A DNA stretch of 64,000 nucleotides from Bin80 sp965209015 (GTDB taxonomy: Bacteria; Bacteroidota; Rhodothermia; Rhodothermales; Bin80), in NCBI GenBank assembly GCA_965209015.1, contig OZ242367.1:1116001-1180000 (forward strand). The letters run 5' to 3'. Position 1 is the first letter of the stretch. Each line of letters starts with the position of its first letter. The notes under the pieces are model-generated. The model did no database searches. It was not told the DNA's origin and worked only from the letters and a program-made list of their open reading frames with translations. This document shows, piece after piece, positions 26,563 to 35,953 of this stretch. The translations under genes were made by a program, and so were the position numbers.

Positions 26563-29127
26563 ATGAAACAGCTATACGTTTTTCTCTTTTTTCTCTTTGG
26601 AATATTACCGTTAATAGCCGGAGTTCAACCGGCATGGTCACAGGATGGAGGTCATATTCAGGGCACCATTTATGTGACCGATGGTGAGACAATTGTAACT
26701 GATGCCTCAGTCACGCTGGTTGGCCTGAACTACTCTCAGCGGGTTAACGAGTTGGGACAGTTTCTATTTGAAGATATCCCCGCTGGCTCCGTACTAATCC
26801 GAGTAGATAGCCCAGAGTGGGGTCGAAATTCGGAAGCAGTCAACGTTATTTCTGGGGAGACTGTCAATGTAGACATTGAGGTTTTCATGCATATTCGACT
26901 TGAGGAATTAGTGGTTTCGGCAGGTCCCATAGCTCTACCCCGATCCGAGTTGGTAAATCCGGTGAATGTTTTGACAGGGAGTGATCTCCTTGAAACGGGA
27001 GGGTTTAACCTTGGAGAGTCATTGAAAAATCAGGCGGGTGTAGCTTCAACATATTTTGGTCCCGGCGCAAGTCGTCCAATTATTGGTGGAGTTGGGGGCA
27101 GCAGAGTAAAAATTCTCCAACATGGATTAGAGATCGGAGATGTAAGTGATCAAAGTGAAGATCATGCTGTGGGAGCTGATGCCCTAGATGCTAAACGGAT
27201 TGAGATTATTCGAGGACCTGTCGCGCTTTTATATGGAAGTGAGATTACAGGCGGAGTGGTGAATGTTATTGACGGACGAGTCCCTAATGAGCGGCCGGTT
27301 AATCGTATTGAGGGAACGATCAATGGGATAGGTGGATTGGGTGCACGTGAACGGAGCGGGAGTGGAAGCTTGACAGGTTCACTTGGGAATGTTGTATGGC
27401 GTGCGAGTGGTATGTTACGCGAAACTGCAGATGTCTCTACACCGCTGTTTAATCCAGAAGGTATTTTCGAAAACCATGAGCATGAAGAGCATGAAGATCA
27501 TGATGAGCATGACCATGATGAGCATGAAGACCATGATGAGCATGATGAGCATGATGAGCATGAAGACCATGATGAGCATGAAGACCATGATGAGCATGAC
27601 CATGAAGAGCATGATGAAGGAGCGCTTGAGTTAGTTGATCATATTGAGAATTCCGAAACGTCACTTTCAAGGGGGGCTGTAGGCCTTTCATGGCTCAGTA
27701 GCCGCGGGTACATAGGAGCGGCCGTAAGTTTTCATAACACTGACTATGGGGTTCCCGGTCCTGGCCATATGCATGGATCCCACGGAGATGAGCACGGTCA
27801 TGATGACCATGATGATCACGGAGACCACGATGATCATGATGATCATGGAGACCACGAAGACCATGATGATCACGGAGACCACGAAGACCATGATGATCAT
27901 GGAGACCATGATGATCATGGAGAAGGTAATGCAAATGTGTTAATTGATTTGAACTCCGTCAACTACGATATTGAAGGGGCATATCGCTTTGATAGTCCAA
28001 CAGTTCAGGGGTTACGTTTTAGATTAGGGATTTCTGACTATACGCATACTGAACTTGAATCTTTTGACTCTGGTGAGTCTGAGGTCGGTATTGTGTATGA
28101 TAACAATCAGTGGGTAGGACGACTTGAACTGGATCACTCACTCTCTCAAAAAACTAAAGGAGTAGTCGGGGTACAGGCTCAAAGACGCAACCTTGCGCTC
28201 AATTCTGTTGGTAGTCATGGATCAAACCTTCCCACCACATTGACGAATAGCTTAGGTATTTTTGCCATGGAACGCATTGACCTTGGTTTACTGAAGGTTG
28301 AGTTGAGTGGACGTATGCAATGGCAGTCTCATGAACCCGAACAAAAAATGATGAGATCATTTTCGGCTTTTAGTTTAGGTGGGGGAGTAAACTACCAAGC
28401 AAGTAAAAATTTATCATTATCTATTAGTCTTGCACGTGCTGCTAAGATTCCAAGTTCTTCTGAACTATATTTTGATGGAGTACATGCTGGTATACGGGCT
28501 GTGGAGATAGGCAATGAGGACCTTGAAGTTGAAGTCACTAATAATGCCTCGATCTCGGGCTTCATTCGTTTCGCCTCTCTACGCATGTCTTTAACCGGAT
28601 ATGTAAACCAATCCGACAATTTCATCTATCTTGCTCCAACAGGTGAAGTTGAAGATGAGAGACCTGTTCTAAAAACGGATCAATCAGGGGCCACGATCAC
28701 TGGAGTAGAAGTTGATGCAGACGTTGAACTATTCAATAGTGGATCTTCTTCGCTCTCGCTGGGGCTGATCGGTGATTATGTGAACGGTCGTTTGACCGGC
28801 GAAGGAGCTTATTTGCCGCGTATTCCCCCGATGCGACTAAGAACTTCTCTGCAATATGATCTGAACAATTTTGTTGCCAACCTATCTGTGAAGTATACGG
28901 CTAATCAAGATAAAGTATTTGTGGTCGCGGAGGATGAAACCGACGGCTATACAACGTTGAATGCCAGAGTTGGTTATCGTATGCTAATTGGTTCGACAGT
29001 TCAGAGGATCTCCCTGCAAGGCAGGAACTTAACCAATACACTGGCGATAGCGCATACGTCACTGCTGAAAAACAATGTTCCTCTGCCGGGCCGAGATATT
29101 CGTCTGGTGTATTCAGTCCAATTCTAA
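26563..29127 (+). CDS. TonB-dependent receptor with His-rich loops (probable metal uptake), copy B
   Basis: 854 residues with the same order as copy A: signal peptide to about 27, regulatory-like beta domain, plug (GASRPIIGGVGGSRVKILQHGLEIGD is nearly identical), barrel and terminal Phe. The His/Asp/Glu-rich loops lie at 304-351 and 402-453, in the same places as in copy A but longer and with different repeat phasing. This shows independent expansion since duplication. It probably serves the same metal with different affinity or conditions. The 303 bases between the copies hold a hairpin and AT-rich sequence, so separate promoters are possible. Confidence 0.85.
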   Translation: MKQLYVFLFFLFGILPLIAGVQPAWSQDGGHIQGTIYVTDGETIVTDASVTLVGLNYSQRVNELGQFLFEDIPAGSVLIRVDSPEWGRNSEAVNVISGETVNVDIEVFMHIRLEELVVSAGPIALPRSELVNPVNVLTGSDLLETGGFNLGESLKNQAGVASTYFGPGASRPIIGGVGGSRVKILQHGLEIGDVSDQSEDHAVGADALDAKRIEIIRGPVALLYGSEITGGVVNVIDGRVPNERPVNRIEGTINGIGGLGARERSGSGSLTGSLGNVVWRASGMLRETADVSTPLFNPEGIFENHEHEEHEDHDEHDHDEHEDHDEHDEHDEHEDHDEHEDHDEHDHEEHDEGALELVDHIENSETSLSRGAVGLSWLSSRGYIGAAVSFHNTDYGVPGPGHMHGSHGDEHGHDDHDDHGDHDDHDDHGDHEDHDDHGDHEDHDDHGDHDDHGEGNANVLIDLNSVNYDIEGAYRFDSPTVQGLRFRLGISDYTHTELESFDSGESEVGIVYDNNQWVGRLELDHSLSQKTKGVVGVQAQRRNLALNSVGSHGSNLPTTLTNSLGIFAMERIDLGLLKVELSGRMQWQSHEPEQKMMRSFSAFSLGGGVNYQASKNLSLSISLARAAKIPSSSELYFDGVHAGIRAVEIGNEDLEVEVTNNASISGFIRFASLRMSLTGYVNQSDNFIYLAPTGEVEDERPVLKTDQSGATITGVEVDADVELFNSGSSSLSLGLIGDYVNGRLTGEGAYLPRIPPMRLRTSLQYDLNNFVANLSVKYTANQDKVFVVAEDETDGYTTLNARVGYRMLIGSTVQRISLQGRNLTNTLAIAHTSLLKNNVPLPGRDIRLVYSVQF

Positions 29128-29456
29128 GGAGATACTTGAATATAATTCGTGAGTATATTTTCCGAACGAGTCAAATGACTACCCAGTTCAGTATCCTCAG
29201 ATAGTGGGATGGATAAGAATGATAATCAAAAATGTGTAGAGCGTATCAAACAACCAACCCCCAACTGGGGGAAATTGATTTGAATATCCTTTAATTCGAG
29301 CCAAGAGCGGATGTGAAATATTGCAATCCATGACATGAGTAAAAAGGTTTGGATGGCATTGAATCCTGTGCATAATCATATCTTTCCAGTTGATCCTGTA
29401 TCTTCAGGGTATTCCAACCTTTAAGTTCTTGTGAATGTAATTTTAGGTTAGATGGA

Positions 29457-29497
29457 CTCGGGCAACAAGGTGGAATTGCGATGCCTTGTTGCCCGAG
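29457..29497. repeat. 14-bp perfect inverted repeat
   Basis: CTCGGGCAACAAGG at 29457-29470 pairs with CCTTGTTGCCCGAG at 29484-29497 around a 13-base loop. A run of T lies a few bases later on the plus strand. It could be a terminator-type hairpin, part of a small RNA or a mobile-element trace. Confidence 0.5.
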
Positions 29498-29654
29498 GTG
29501 AAATTTTTCTGGTATAAATTAGATCTAAGTTTTCAGGTGATCCAACGTTTACTTGAGAGATGCAAAATTTTCACCTTGCCCTCAAAAGATGTGATCATCT
29601 ATCAGCAAATTCGTGATTGTTTGATTTAAGCATGAGACAGTCAAGTTTACCATT

Positions 29655-29685
29655 GGGAACGTTGACTTTGACGGTTCCCTTTTTC
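29655..29685 (+). terminator. Rho-independent terminator, plus strand
   Basis: GGGAACGT pairs with AC(G)GTTCCC, one bulged G, loop of eight, followed directly by TTTTTC. It would end transcripts coming from receptor B, 530 bases upstream, or from a small transcript that includes the hairpin at 29457. Confidence 0.55.
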
Positions 29686-29890
29686 TAATTTAACTCAGTT
29701 CCAAGTCGCGAACTACGGATCAGAGGTCCTCGGGTCTTAAATAATGGTCAGAGACAACTACCAACCAATGAGTGAACTGTCCACCTGTCGCTGGACACTC
29801 AACAGAGATCCGGTTGGGACAGATTAGAATCCAAAGGACAGGACAGAAGAAATCTCGAGAGGGACGTAATCAAAAAGGAGAATCGTAGAA

Positions 29891-30247
29891 TTAAGGCGTG
29901 GAAGTTTCGGGGGCAGTGGGGTTCTCTGATGACTCAATTCCCACTGGTTCAGTGATCCCTAAGCTGCCACGAAATTCTGTGTCGGCAAGCGTGAGTACAA
30001 GAAATACGACAACAAATACGACTCCAAGGGTCATTGTAAGAAGATTAACCTTGTTGTCATACCTCAGAGCCATAAAGATTAGGGCTACCAAGATGGCTTT
30101 ACTACCGGCAATTGCCAATGCCAGAGGGACATTCAGAAACCCAAGATCAATCTGAGCGGTGATGACCGTGACTAAAGTGAGAAACAGAAGTGTACCAAAT
30201 ACAAAACTGAGCGTTCGTAAAGGGATAATGTGATGTCCCTGTGCCAT
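29891..30247 (-). CDS. ctaF: Cytochrome c oxidase subunit IV (caa3-type)
   Basis: 118 residues with three membrane helices (about 12-32, 38-60 and 66-86), the size and shape of the small fourth subunit of caa3 oxidases. The ALAIAGSKAILVALIFMALRYDNKVNLL segment is characteristic. The C-terminal tail is Pro/Glu/Thr-rich and disordered. Last gene of the respiratory operon, eight bases after ctaE. Confidence 0.8.
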   Translation of the reverse strand: MAQGHHIIPLRTLSFVFGTLLFLTLVTVITAQIDLGFLNVPLALAIAGSKAILVALIFMALRYDNKVNLLTMTLGVVFVVVFLVLTLADTEFRGSLGITEPVGIESSENPTAPETSTP

Positions 30248-30255
30248 GGAAGCTC

Positions 30256-30918
30256 TTAGATAAGATAGAGTAATGGAAAAAGGAAGATCCAGATGATGTC
30301 AACTATGTGCCAATATAGACCGGTCAGTTCGACAGGCGTGTACCATTGAGGCGAGAAATGTCCGCGTGCTACACGAGTAGTGAGCCAACCGAACAGCCCC
30401 ATCCCTACCAGTACATGGACTCCATGGATTCCTGTCATGACAAAATAAATACTGAAGAATTGGGGAGCAAAGGGAATGTCATACTTAGAATAATCCTTAC
30501 CATCAACAATTCCATGTGGATCAAATCCAGCGCCAGGAAACACACCATGGGAGAATTTGTCTGAATACTCAAAGTATTTAACAACCATAAATATAGCTGC
30601 GCAGAGCAGAGTCAGTAGGAGGAGTACAACCACTTTGTCATTCTCGCCTTTTTGTACAAAGTGGATGGAGAGCGCGACCGTAAAGCTGGAAGCCAAGAGT
30701 ACAACCGTATTCAGCGCACCTAAACGCCAATCAAGCAGTTCGCTGGCCTGAAGAAAAATTTCAGGGTGCCAAGACCGATATACTGCATAGGCAACGAACA
30801 TCCCCGCAAAAAGAAGAATTTCCGTGACCAAGAAAAGCCACATGCCAAGCTTCGCAGCATCAAACTGTTGATCATGGCTAACGAAATAGTGCTTAAGTGT
30901 TGAGTCTGCAACACTCAT
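30256..30918 (-). CDS. ctaE: Cytochrome c oxidase subunit III
   Basis: 220 residues, membrane. KLGMWLFLVTEILLFAGMFVAY near residue 20, a conserved YFEYSDKFSHG loop, and FYFVMTGIHGVHVLVGM followed by WHIVDIIWIFLFPLLYLI at the C-terminus identify COX3. Five or so helices, as in bacterial caa3/quinol oxidase subunit III. Two bases separate it from ctaD. Confidence 0.92.
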   Translation of the reverse strand: MSVADSTLKHYFVSHDQQFDAAKLGMWLFLVTEILLFAGMFVAYAVYRSWHPEIFLQASELLDWRLGALNTVVLLASSFTVALSIHFVQKGENDKVVVLLLLTLLCAAIFMVVKYFEYSDKFSHGVFPGAGFDPHGIVDGKDYSKYDIPFAPQFFSIYFVMTGIHGVHVLVGMGLFGWLTTRVARGHFSPQWYTPVELTGLYWHIVDIIWIFLFPLLYLI

Positions 30919-30920
30919 GG

Positions 30921-32561
30921 CTATGAGGTGTTTTTGGGGCCGAAGACATCATCGGCGAGATGAAAATCATATGGACCACGCGTCACTGTAGGAGTGTCAT
31001 GAAAATTATGCTCATCTGGAATCGGACCAGTATGCGTCCACTCAAGCGTGCATGCACCCCACGGATTTGCAGTAGCCTTTGGCCCTCTGAACAAGGAATA
31101 CAGTGCATAAACAAGAATCATGATTAACCCAATGCCCAAAATATAGGAACCAATCGTTGAGGTCATATTTAGTACTGCAAACTCTGGAAATGTCTCCAGA
31201 AGTTCTGAGTAGTCATGGTAGCGACGAGGCATTCCCCTAGTACCCAAAAAGAACTGCGTAAAGAAAGTCAGATTAAAGCCAATGAACACCAAGGAAGCAG
31301 CCACGACGCCGGCTTTTTCACTATACATTCGTCCCGTTATCTTCGGCCACCAATAGTGCAACCCGCCAATCAGTCCGATGAGTGCCCCACCCATCATCAC
31401 ATAATGAAAATGAGCGACAACGAAATAGGTGTCATGCAAGTGGACATCCACTGCTAAAACCCCAACCATGATTCCAGTCAGACCACCGATCGTGAAAAGG
31501 AATAGGAACATCAAGGCATAGAGCATAGGAGTTTTTAACCATACGGATCCCTTATACATCGTAGCTACCCAGTTAAATACTTTAATGCCCGTCGGTATTC
31601 CAATCAAGAACGTGAGCATAGAGAAAATAATGGATGAAATGGCACTCTGTCCCGAGACAAACATGTGATGCCCCCAAACAAGGAACCCCAAGAATGCAAT
31701 CGCAACCGACGAGAGAGCAATAAACGTGTACCCAGATACATGCTGCCTTGAGAATGTACCCATGAGGTCACTAATGATCCCCATCGCAGGGAGAATCATA
31801 ATGTAGACGGCAGGGTGGCTGTAGAACCAGAAAAAATGCTGGAAGAGAACTGGATCTCCCCCTAATGCTGGATCAAAGATTCCAATGCTCAACAACTTCT
31901 CCAAAAAGAGAAGAACCATCGTAATTCCAATGACAGGGGTTGCGAGTACTTGCACAATTCCAGTGGCATAGATGGCCCATGTAAATAATGGGAGACGATT
32001 CCATGTCATTCCTGGTGCACGCATTTTATGCACCGTTACAATGAAATTCAAACCGGTGAAAATAGACGCAAAACCAGCAACAAAAACAGCTGAAGTTAGC
32101 CAGAGTACTGCATTGGAAGCACCGCTGGAGTAAGGGGTGTAAAACGTCCACCCGGTATCCACTTTCCCAACAAATAGCCAACCACAAACGGCCATGATAG
32201 CTCCCGCCATAAAGAGATACCAACTAGCTAGATTAAGGCGTGGGAAGGCGACATCTTTGGCTCCGATCTGTATCGGAAGTACGAAGTTACCGAGAATACC
32301 AGGGATCGCAGGAATAATGACCAGAAAGACCATTACAATGCCATGGAGTGTGAATACTTGGTTATATTCATCCTGACCAAGGATCGTCTCACCAGGAGCG
32401 CTAAGTTCGGTCCGAACAAATGTCGCAAGAATGCCTCCTAAAAGGAAGAATGCTCCACAGGCAATCGCATACAAGATCCCAATACGCTTATGATCCGTCG
32501 TAGACAGCCAAGACCAGAGACCTTTCTTGGCATTCAAATAATTGTGTGATTCGTCGCTCAT
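30921..32561 (-). CDS. ctaD: Cytochrome c oxidase subunit I (haem-copper, caa3-type)
   Basis: 546 residues, twelve helices. Catalytic subunit that reduces O2 to water and pumps protons. Haem a His in TLHGIVMVF, CuB/Tyr motif in WFYSHPAVYIMILPAMG, CuB His pair in VWGHHMFVSG and the haem a/a3 His pair in HDTYFVVAHFHYVMMGG are all visible. This is an A-type enzyme by the YSHPAVY motif. The gene sits inside the operon between ctaC and ctaE with spacings of six and two bases. Confidence 0.96.
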   Translation of the reverse strand: MSDESHNYLNAKKGLWSWLSTTDHKRIGILYAIACGAFFLLGGILATFVRTELSAPGETILGQDEYNQVFTLHGIVMVFLVIIPAIPGILGNFVLPIQIGAKDVAFPRLNLASWYLFMAGAIMAVCGWLFVGKVDTGWTFYTPYSSGASNAVLWLTSAVFVAGFASIFTGLNFIVTVHKMRAPGMTWNRLPLFTWAIYATGIVQVLATPVIGITMVLLFLEKLLSIGIFDPALGGDPVLFQHFFWFYSHPAVYIMILPAMGIISDLMGTFSRQHVSGYTFIALSSVAIAFLGFLVWGHHMFVSGQSAISSIIFSMLTFLIGIPTGIKVFNWVATMYKGSVWLKTPMLYALMFLFLFTIGGLTGIMVGVLAVDVHLHDTYFVVAHFHYVMMGGALIGLIGGLHYWWPKITGRMYSEKAGVVAASLVFIGFNLTFFTQFFLGTRGMPRRYHDYSELLETFPEFAVLNMTSTIGSYILGIGLIMILVYALYSLFRGPKATANPWGACTLEWTHTGPIPDEHNFHDTPTVTRGPYDFHLADDVFGPKNTS

Positions 32562-32567
32562 GGCCTA

Positions 32568-33503
32568 TTATTGATCTTTTATGAATGCTACGAGTGCGTC
32601 AATTTCATCAGCTGTCATCGTTACAGCATATTGTGCGGGCATTAATGGGGCATAACCCTCAACGATCTGCAATATGGGATTTACGATAGAGGTTCGGAGG
32701 TAATTATCATCAGCGACTGCGCTCGTTCCATCAGTGAAGTTGCGAGTGCTACCTGCCAGACCAAGAAAGCTTGGTCCGGCGGCTGCTGATCCATCCAAGG
32801 AATGACAGGCAAAACACCCTTGTTGTGTATAGAGGCGTTCTCCTTGCTCTACAGGAGTCAAAGTGCCATCATCCATATTCTCAACAAGCCAATCATCAAA
32901 TTCATCCTGAGATTGAACAATGACACGAGAATACATATCCGAATGAGAGGTGCCACAGTATTCAGTGCAAGCAACGTTAAATGTATCTCTACGGGTTGCT
33001 TCAAACCATACGTAAGAATATCTTCCATGCAACACATCAGCTTTCACCCGAAAAGCAGGGACAAAAAAGCTATGAATGACATCCTCACTGCTCATTCGGA
33101 GCCGAATGGGCTGGTTTACTGGAACATGGAGATCAGCAGATATGACTCCATTTGGATATGTGAATGTCCAACTCCATTTACGTGCAGTGACATTGATCTC
33201 ATAAGAATTTGGGGGCGCAATACCAAGTTCCAAAAACAATTTAAATCCCCAGACGAACACGACAGCAACAAGAATAGTGGGGACAATAACCCAAGAGGCT
33301 TCAATCACTTTGTTTTCACGGACTGGCTTTGGCCGATCGTCTGGACTTCTCCGACGATAACGCCAAGCAAAGAATACCATCGTTGACACAACTCCCACGA
33401 ACAGGATGATGCTGGTCACGAGTATAAAATAAAATAGAGAGTCAACGTCCCCCGCAATGGTGGATGCAGCCTCTGGAAGCCAAATTGAACTCTGTTGATT
33501 CAT
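32568..33503 (-). CDS. ctaC: Cytochrome c oxidase subunit II with fused cytochrome c
   Basis: 311 residues. Two membrane helices (about 24-46 and 71-91), then the periplasmic cupredoxin with the CuA ligands His144, Cys179, Glu181, Cys183, His187 and Met190 (CTEYCGTSHSDM). A C-terminal cytochrome c domain follows, with CFACH at 230-234 and a probable axial Met288. This makes it a caa3-type subunit II that takes electrons from a mobile or ACIII-bound cytochrome. Its ATG overlaps the sco stop by four bases. Confidence 0.95.
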   Translation of the reverse strand: MNQQSSIWLPEAASTIAGDVDSLFYFILVTSIILFVGVVSTMVFFAWRYRRRSPDDRPKPVRENKVIEASWVIVPTILVAVVFVWGFKLFLELGIAPPNSYEINVTARKWSWTFTYPNGVISADLHVPVNQPIRLRMSSEDVIHSFFVPAFRVKADVLHGRYSYVWFEATRRDTFNVACTEYCGTSHSDMYSRVIVQSQDEFDDWLVENMDDGTLTPVEQGERLYTQQGCFACHSLDGSAAAGPSFLGLAGSTRNFTDGTSAVADDNYLRTSIVNPILQIVEGYAPLMPAQYAVTMTADEIDALVAFIKDQ

Positions 33504-34303
33504 GCGTGGTCAGGTTTTTTTGTTTCCTTCATCCACAAGAGACTCAAAGATGCAATGAGAAGCAACGCAGTAATTCCCCCTCCAACCTGCATGGCGCGCT
33601 GTGCGACGAGTACATAGGAATTGGATGTTGGATCAAACTGGAAGCAATAGAGAAATGCACGGTCAAGTAGATTGCCAACCCGACCATCAGATGCTTCTAC
33701 GATTGCAGCACGCAGATCTCGACCCTTTGGTGCGAGATCGGGCAGATAACGAGTAATCACTCCTTTTTCACTGAGGACGATAACCGCGGCTGGATGTGCA
33801 TATTCTCCCTGATCCTCAACCCATTTGTACATAAAACCAGTTGCCTCGGTCAGTGCAGAAATAGCAGCCTCATCTCCCGTGAGGAAATGCCACTCAGCAT
33901 TTTCATGTTCAAGGCGCCTCAGATAGCGAGCGCGTTGTTCAGCAGCGCGCTCAGGCGTGTCCTCGGGGCTGAAAGAAACGGTGATCATTTCATAAGTACT
34001 GCCAGGCGACCAAGATACATCATCCAAGGTACGTGTAACTCCATCCAATAATGCACTACATAACATAGGGCAAGTATGGTAGACAAACGTGAGGACAACG
34101 GGACGGTCCTGATGAAAGTAATCTTTCAATGAGCCTTGAATACCACGGGAATTAGTGAAAACAAGATCCAATGGGATCGTTTCACCCAAACGTGGGGTGA
34201 GGCCAACCCCCTCATAAGCGATACTGGCCTGTTCGGTCAACTGTGCATAGAGGGGACTTATATGAACACAGAGAGCAAATATGGCGATACATAGTTTGTA
34301 CAT
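33500..34303 (-). CDS. SCO1/SenC copper chaperone with C-terminal membrane anchor
   Basis: 267 residues. Signal peptide to about 20, thioredoxin-like fold with the CPMLC copper site (Cys78 and Cys82) and the His170 ligand, and a C-terminal helix at about 235-257 followed by a basic tail. It delivers copper to the CuA site of subunit II, which is encoded next to it with an ATGA overlap. C-terminal anchoring differs from the usual N-terminal anchor and is a variation seen here. Confidence 0.9.
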   Translation of the reverse strand: MYKLCIAIFALCVHISPLYAQLTEQASIAYEGVGLTPRLGETIPLDLVFTNSRGIQGSLKDYFHQDRPVVLTFVYHTCPMLCSALLDGVTRTLDDVSWSPGSTYEMITVSFSPEDTPERAAEQRARYLRRLEHENAEWHFLTGDEAAISALTEATGFMYKWVEDQGEYAHPAAVIVLSEKGVITRYLPDLAPKGRDLRAAIVEASDGRVGNLLDRAFLYCFQFDPTSNSYVLVAQRAMQVGGGITALLLIASLSLLWMKETKKPDHA

Positions 34304-34657
34304 TTAGGGTTGCATTTCCTCAGAGACACGTACGTCTTTGGGGAATTCTTCCGTAAGATTTATGATGGCCTGTTCAATCGGGATCCGAAATGCTCCATTA
34401 TCCAATCGTTCGTAGCGATGATTGAGTTTGTCTAAACCAGCAATCCTCAGCCGCTCTAAATTGGGATAGGTGGCATCTGCTGCGTGCTCAATGCCTACCT
34501 GATCCGCTTCACGGTTGAACCAATAAGTAGCCAATAAGGTTAGCGAACCCAGCCCAATTAACAGAAAAATCACAAAGAATATAATAGAGGGGGCGGCGAT
34601 GGCTTCGTGTTGTACCTGAGGTGTTTCGGAAGATAGGGGTTCGGAATCAACAGGCAT
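34304..34657 (-). CDS. Small single-helix membrane protein of the ACIII-caa3 operon
   Basis: 117 residues: a short polar N-terminus, one membrane helix at about 23-44, and a soluble tail with YPNLERLRIAGLDKLNHRYERLDNG and PIEQAIINLTEEFP. No family recognised. Its position between actF and sco, with 12 and 0 bases spacing, suggests an accessory subunit or assembly factor of the complex III/oxidase system. The tail lacks cysteine or haem motifs. Confidence 0.65.
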   Translation of the reverse strand: MPVDSEPLSSETPQVQHEAIAAPSIIFFVIFLLIGLGSLTLLATYWFNREADQVGIEHAADATYPNLERLRIAGLDKLNHRYERLDNGAFRIPIEQAIINLTEEFPKDVRVSEEMQP

Positions 34658-34669
34658 AATGAACTCCGG

Positions 34670-35941
34670 TCAAATATTCTCAAAATTGAATGACTTACGC
34701 AGGTAAGGATCACCTTCGCAGACGACTGCGTGTCGGCTGAACCTCCACAAAAAAGCACCAACGAAGAGACTAAGCAACCCGATCCAACAACTCAGGTCCA
34801 ACCAGTGAAACTGTGCCTGTTCCTTGTGAAGGACAGGCATCGCCTGCCAATGAATATCAAACCACTGCATCACCAACAGAGACACTGCAACGATCGCGAG
34901 GGGAGCAGCAAAGCGCTTAATTGCACGAGGCAGCAGAATCAGAAAAGGTAGAATAAAGTGGCCAAAGAGTAGAACACCACTGTGAATTTCCCATCCATGC
35001 TGCAATCGGTACTTGAACCAAGCAGTTTCCTCTGGAATGCCCCCATACCAAATGAGCATGTACTGACTGAAGGCAATGTAGGCCCAAAATACCACAAATC
35101 CAAAGATTAACTTTCCGAGATCATGATAATGTTCAGGTGTGATCTCTTTACGTAACATTCCCGCCTTTTGTAGCCCAGCAATACTCATGGTTGTGAAACA
35201 AAATGCTGCCAGAAAAGCACCTGCAAAAAAATACACACCAAAAATAGTAGAGAACCAGTGGGGATCAAGAGTCATAAGCAGATCAAACCCTGCAAATGCA
35301 GTGGTAATAGCACATACTGGAAGACCCCAAGCACTTAGATGACGGAGTCTTGCCGAGATTGCAGGATCACGAGTCACATCTTGAAGGATAGACAATCTCC
35401 ATAAGCGTGAAGAGACAAATGTCCATGCAATGAAATAAAAGGCAATTCGGGACAAGAAAAACGGAATATTGAGATAGGCAACCTTTCCAGCAAGGATTTC
35501 ATCAAAATATGGACTACTTGGATCATCAAGCCCCTCAGTTGTCCAGTGATGGTACGGACCATGAGCGTCAAACAAGCTGATGAGAATGGGAATAAATAGG
35601 ATTGCCAGAAGAGGGAACGAGACAGAGGCCGCCTCTGGAATTCTTCGAAGAGCAACAATCCATTCTGCACGTACTAGATGCTTAATCAAGACAATAAACA
35701 AGCAGCCCAAAGCAATGGAGAGGCAGAAAACCCATCCGATCAGATAGGAGAAATAGAACTGCTCCAGAAATATTTCACTCATCCCCACGAAAATACTTAC
35801 GGCGATAATCACCAGACCGATGAGCCCAGGAATCACAAAGCCGCGAGATGCGCCAGTAAATGGATACAGCTCACTCTTGGTCGGTGCCAAGGGGTCTAAA
35901 ATCTTCATGAAGAGTGAGCTTCCGCGCAGTGCGTCACGCAT
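34670..35941 (-). CDS. actF: Alternative complex III subunit ActF (membrane, quinol-binding)
   Basis: 423 residues, about ten membrane helices, including a WLDLSCWIGLL helix and a SYLIGWVFCLSIALGCLFIVLIKHLVRAEW segment typical of the NrfD-like C/F pair. ActC and ActF form the membrane core that oxidises quinol. It is co-transcribed with actE twelve bases upstream. Confidence 0.85.
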   Translation of the reverse strand: MRDALRGSSLFMKILDPLAPTKSELYPFTGASRGFVIPGLIGLVIIAVSIFVGMSEIFLEQFYFSYLIGWVFCLSIALGCLFIVLIKHLVRAEWIVALRRIPEAASVSFPLLAILFIPILISLFDAHGPYHHWTTEGLDDPSSPYFDEILAGKVAYLNIPFFLSRIAFYFIAWTFVSSRLWRLSILQDVTRDPAISARLRHLSAWGLPVCAITTAFAGFDLLMTLDPHWFSTIFGVYFFAGAFLAAFCFTTMSIAGLQKAGMLRKEITPEHYHDLGKLIFGFVVFWAYIAFSQYMLIWYGGIPEETAWFKYRLQHGWEIHSGVLLFGHFILPFLILLPRAIKRFAAPLAIVAVSLLVMQWFDIHWQAMPVLHKEQAQFHWLDLSCWIGLLSLFVGAFLWRFSRHAVVCEGDPYLRKSFNFENI

Positions 35942-35953
35942 GGATCCAAGGTT

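Larger units (their letters stand above)
29128..29890. other. Convergent intergenic region between receptor B and the oxidase operon
   Basis: About 760 bases without a gene. It holds a long perfect hairpin (29457-29497) and a terminator-like hairpin (29655-29685), listed separately. The rest shows no open frame or repeat of interest. Confidence 0.5.

Noticed and set aside
24646..27921. His/Asp codon runs looking like a CRISPR-type or satellite repeat
   Set aside because: They are in-frame low-complexity loops of the two receptor genes, with no spacers.
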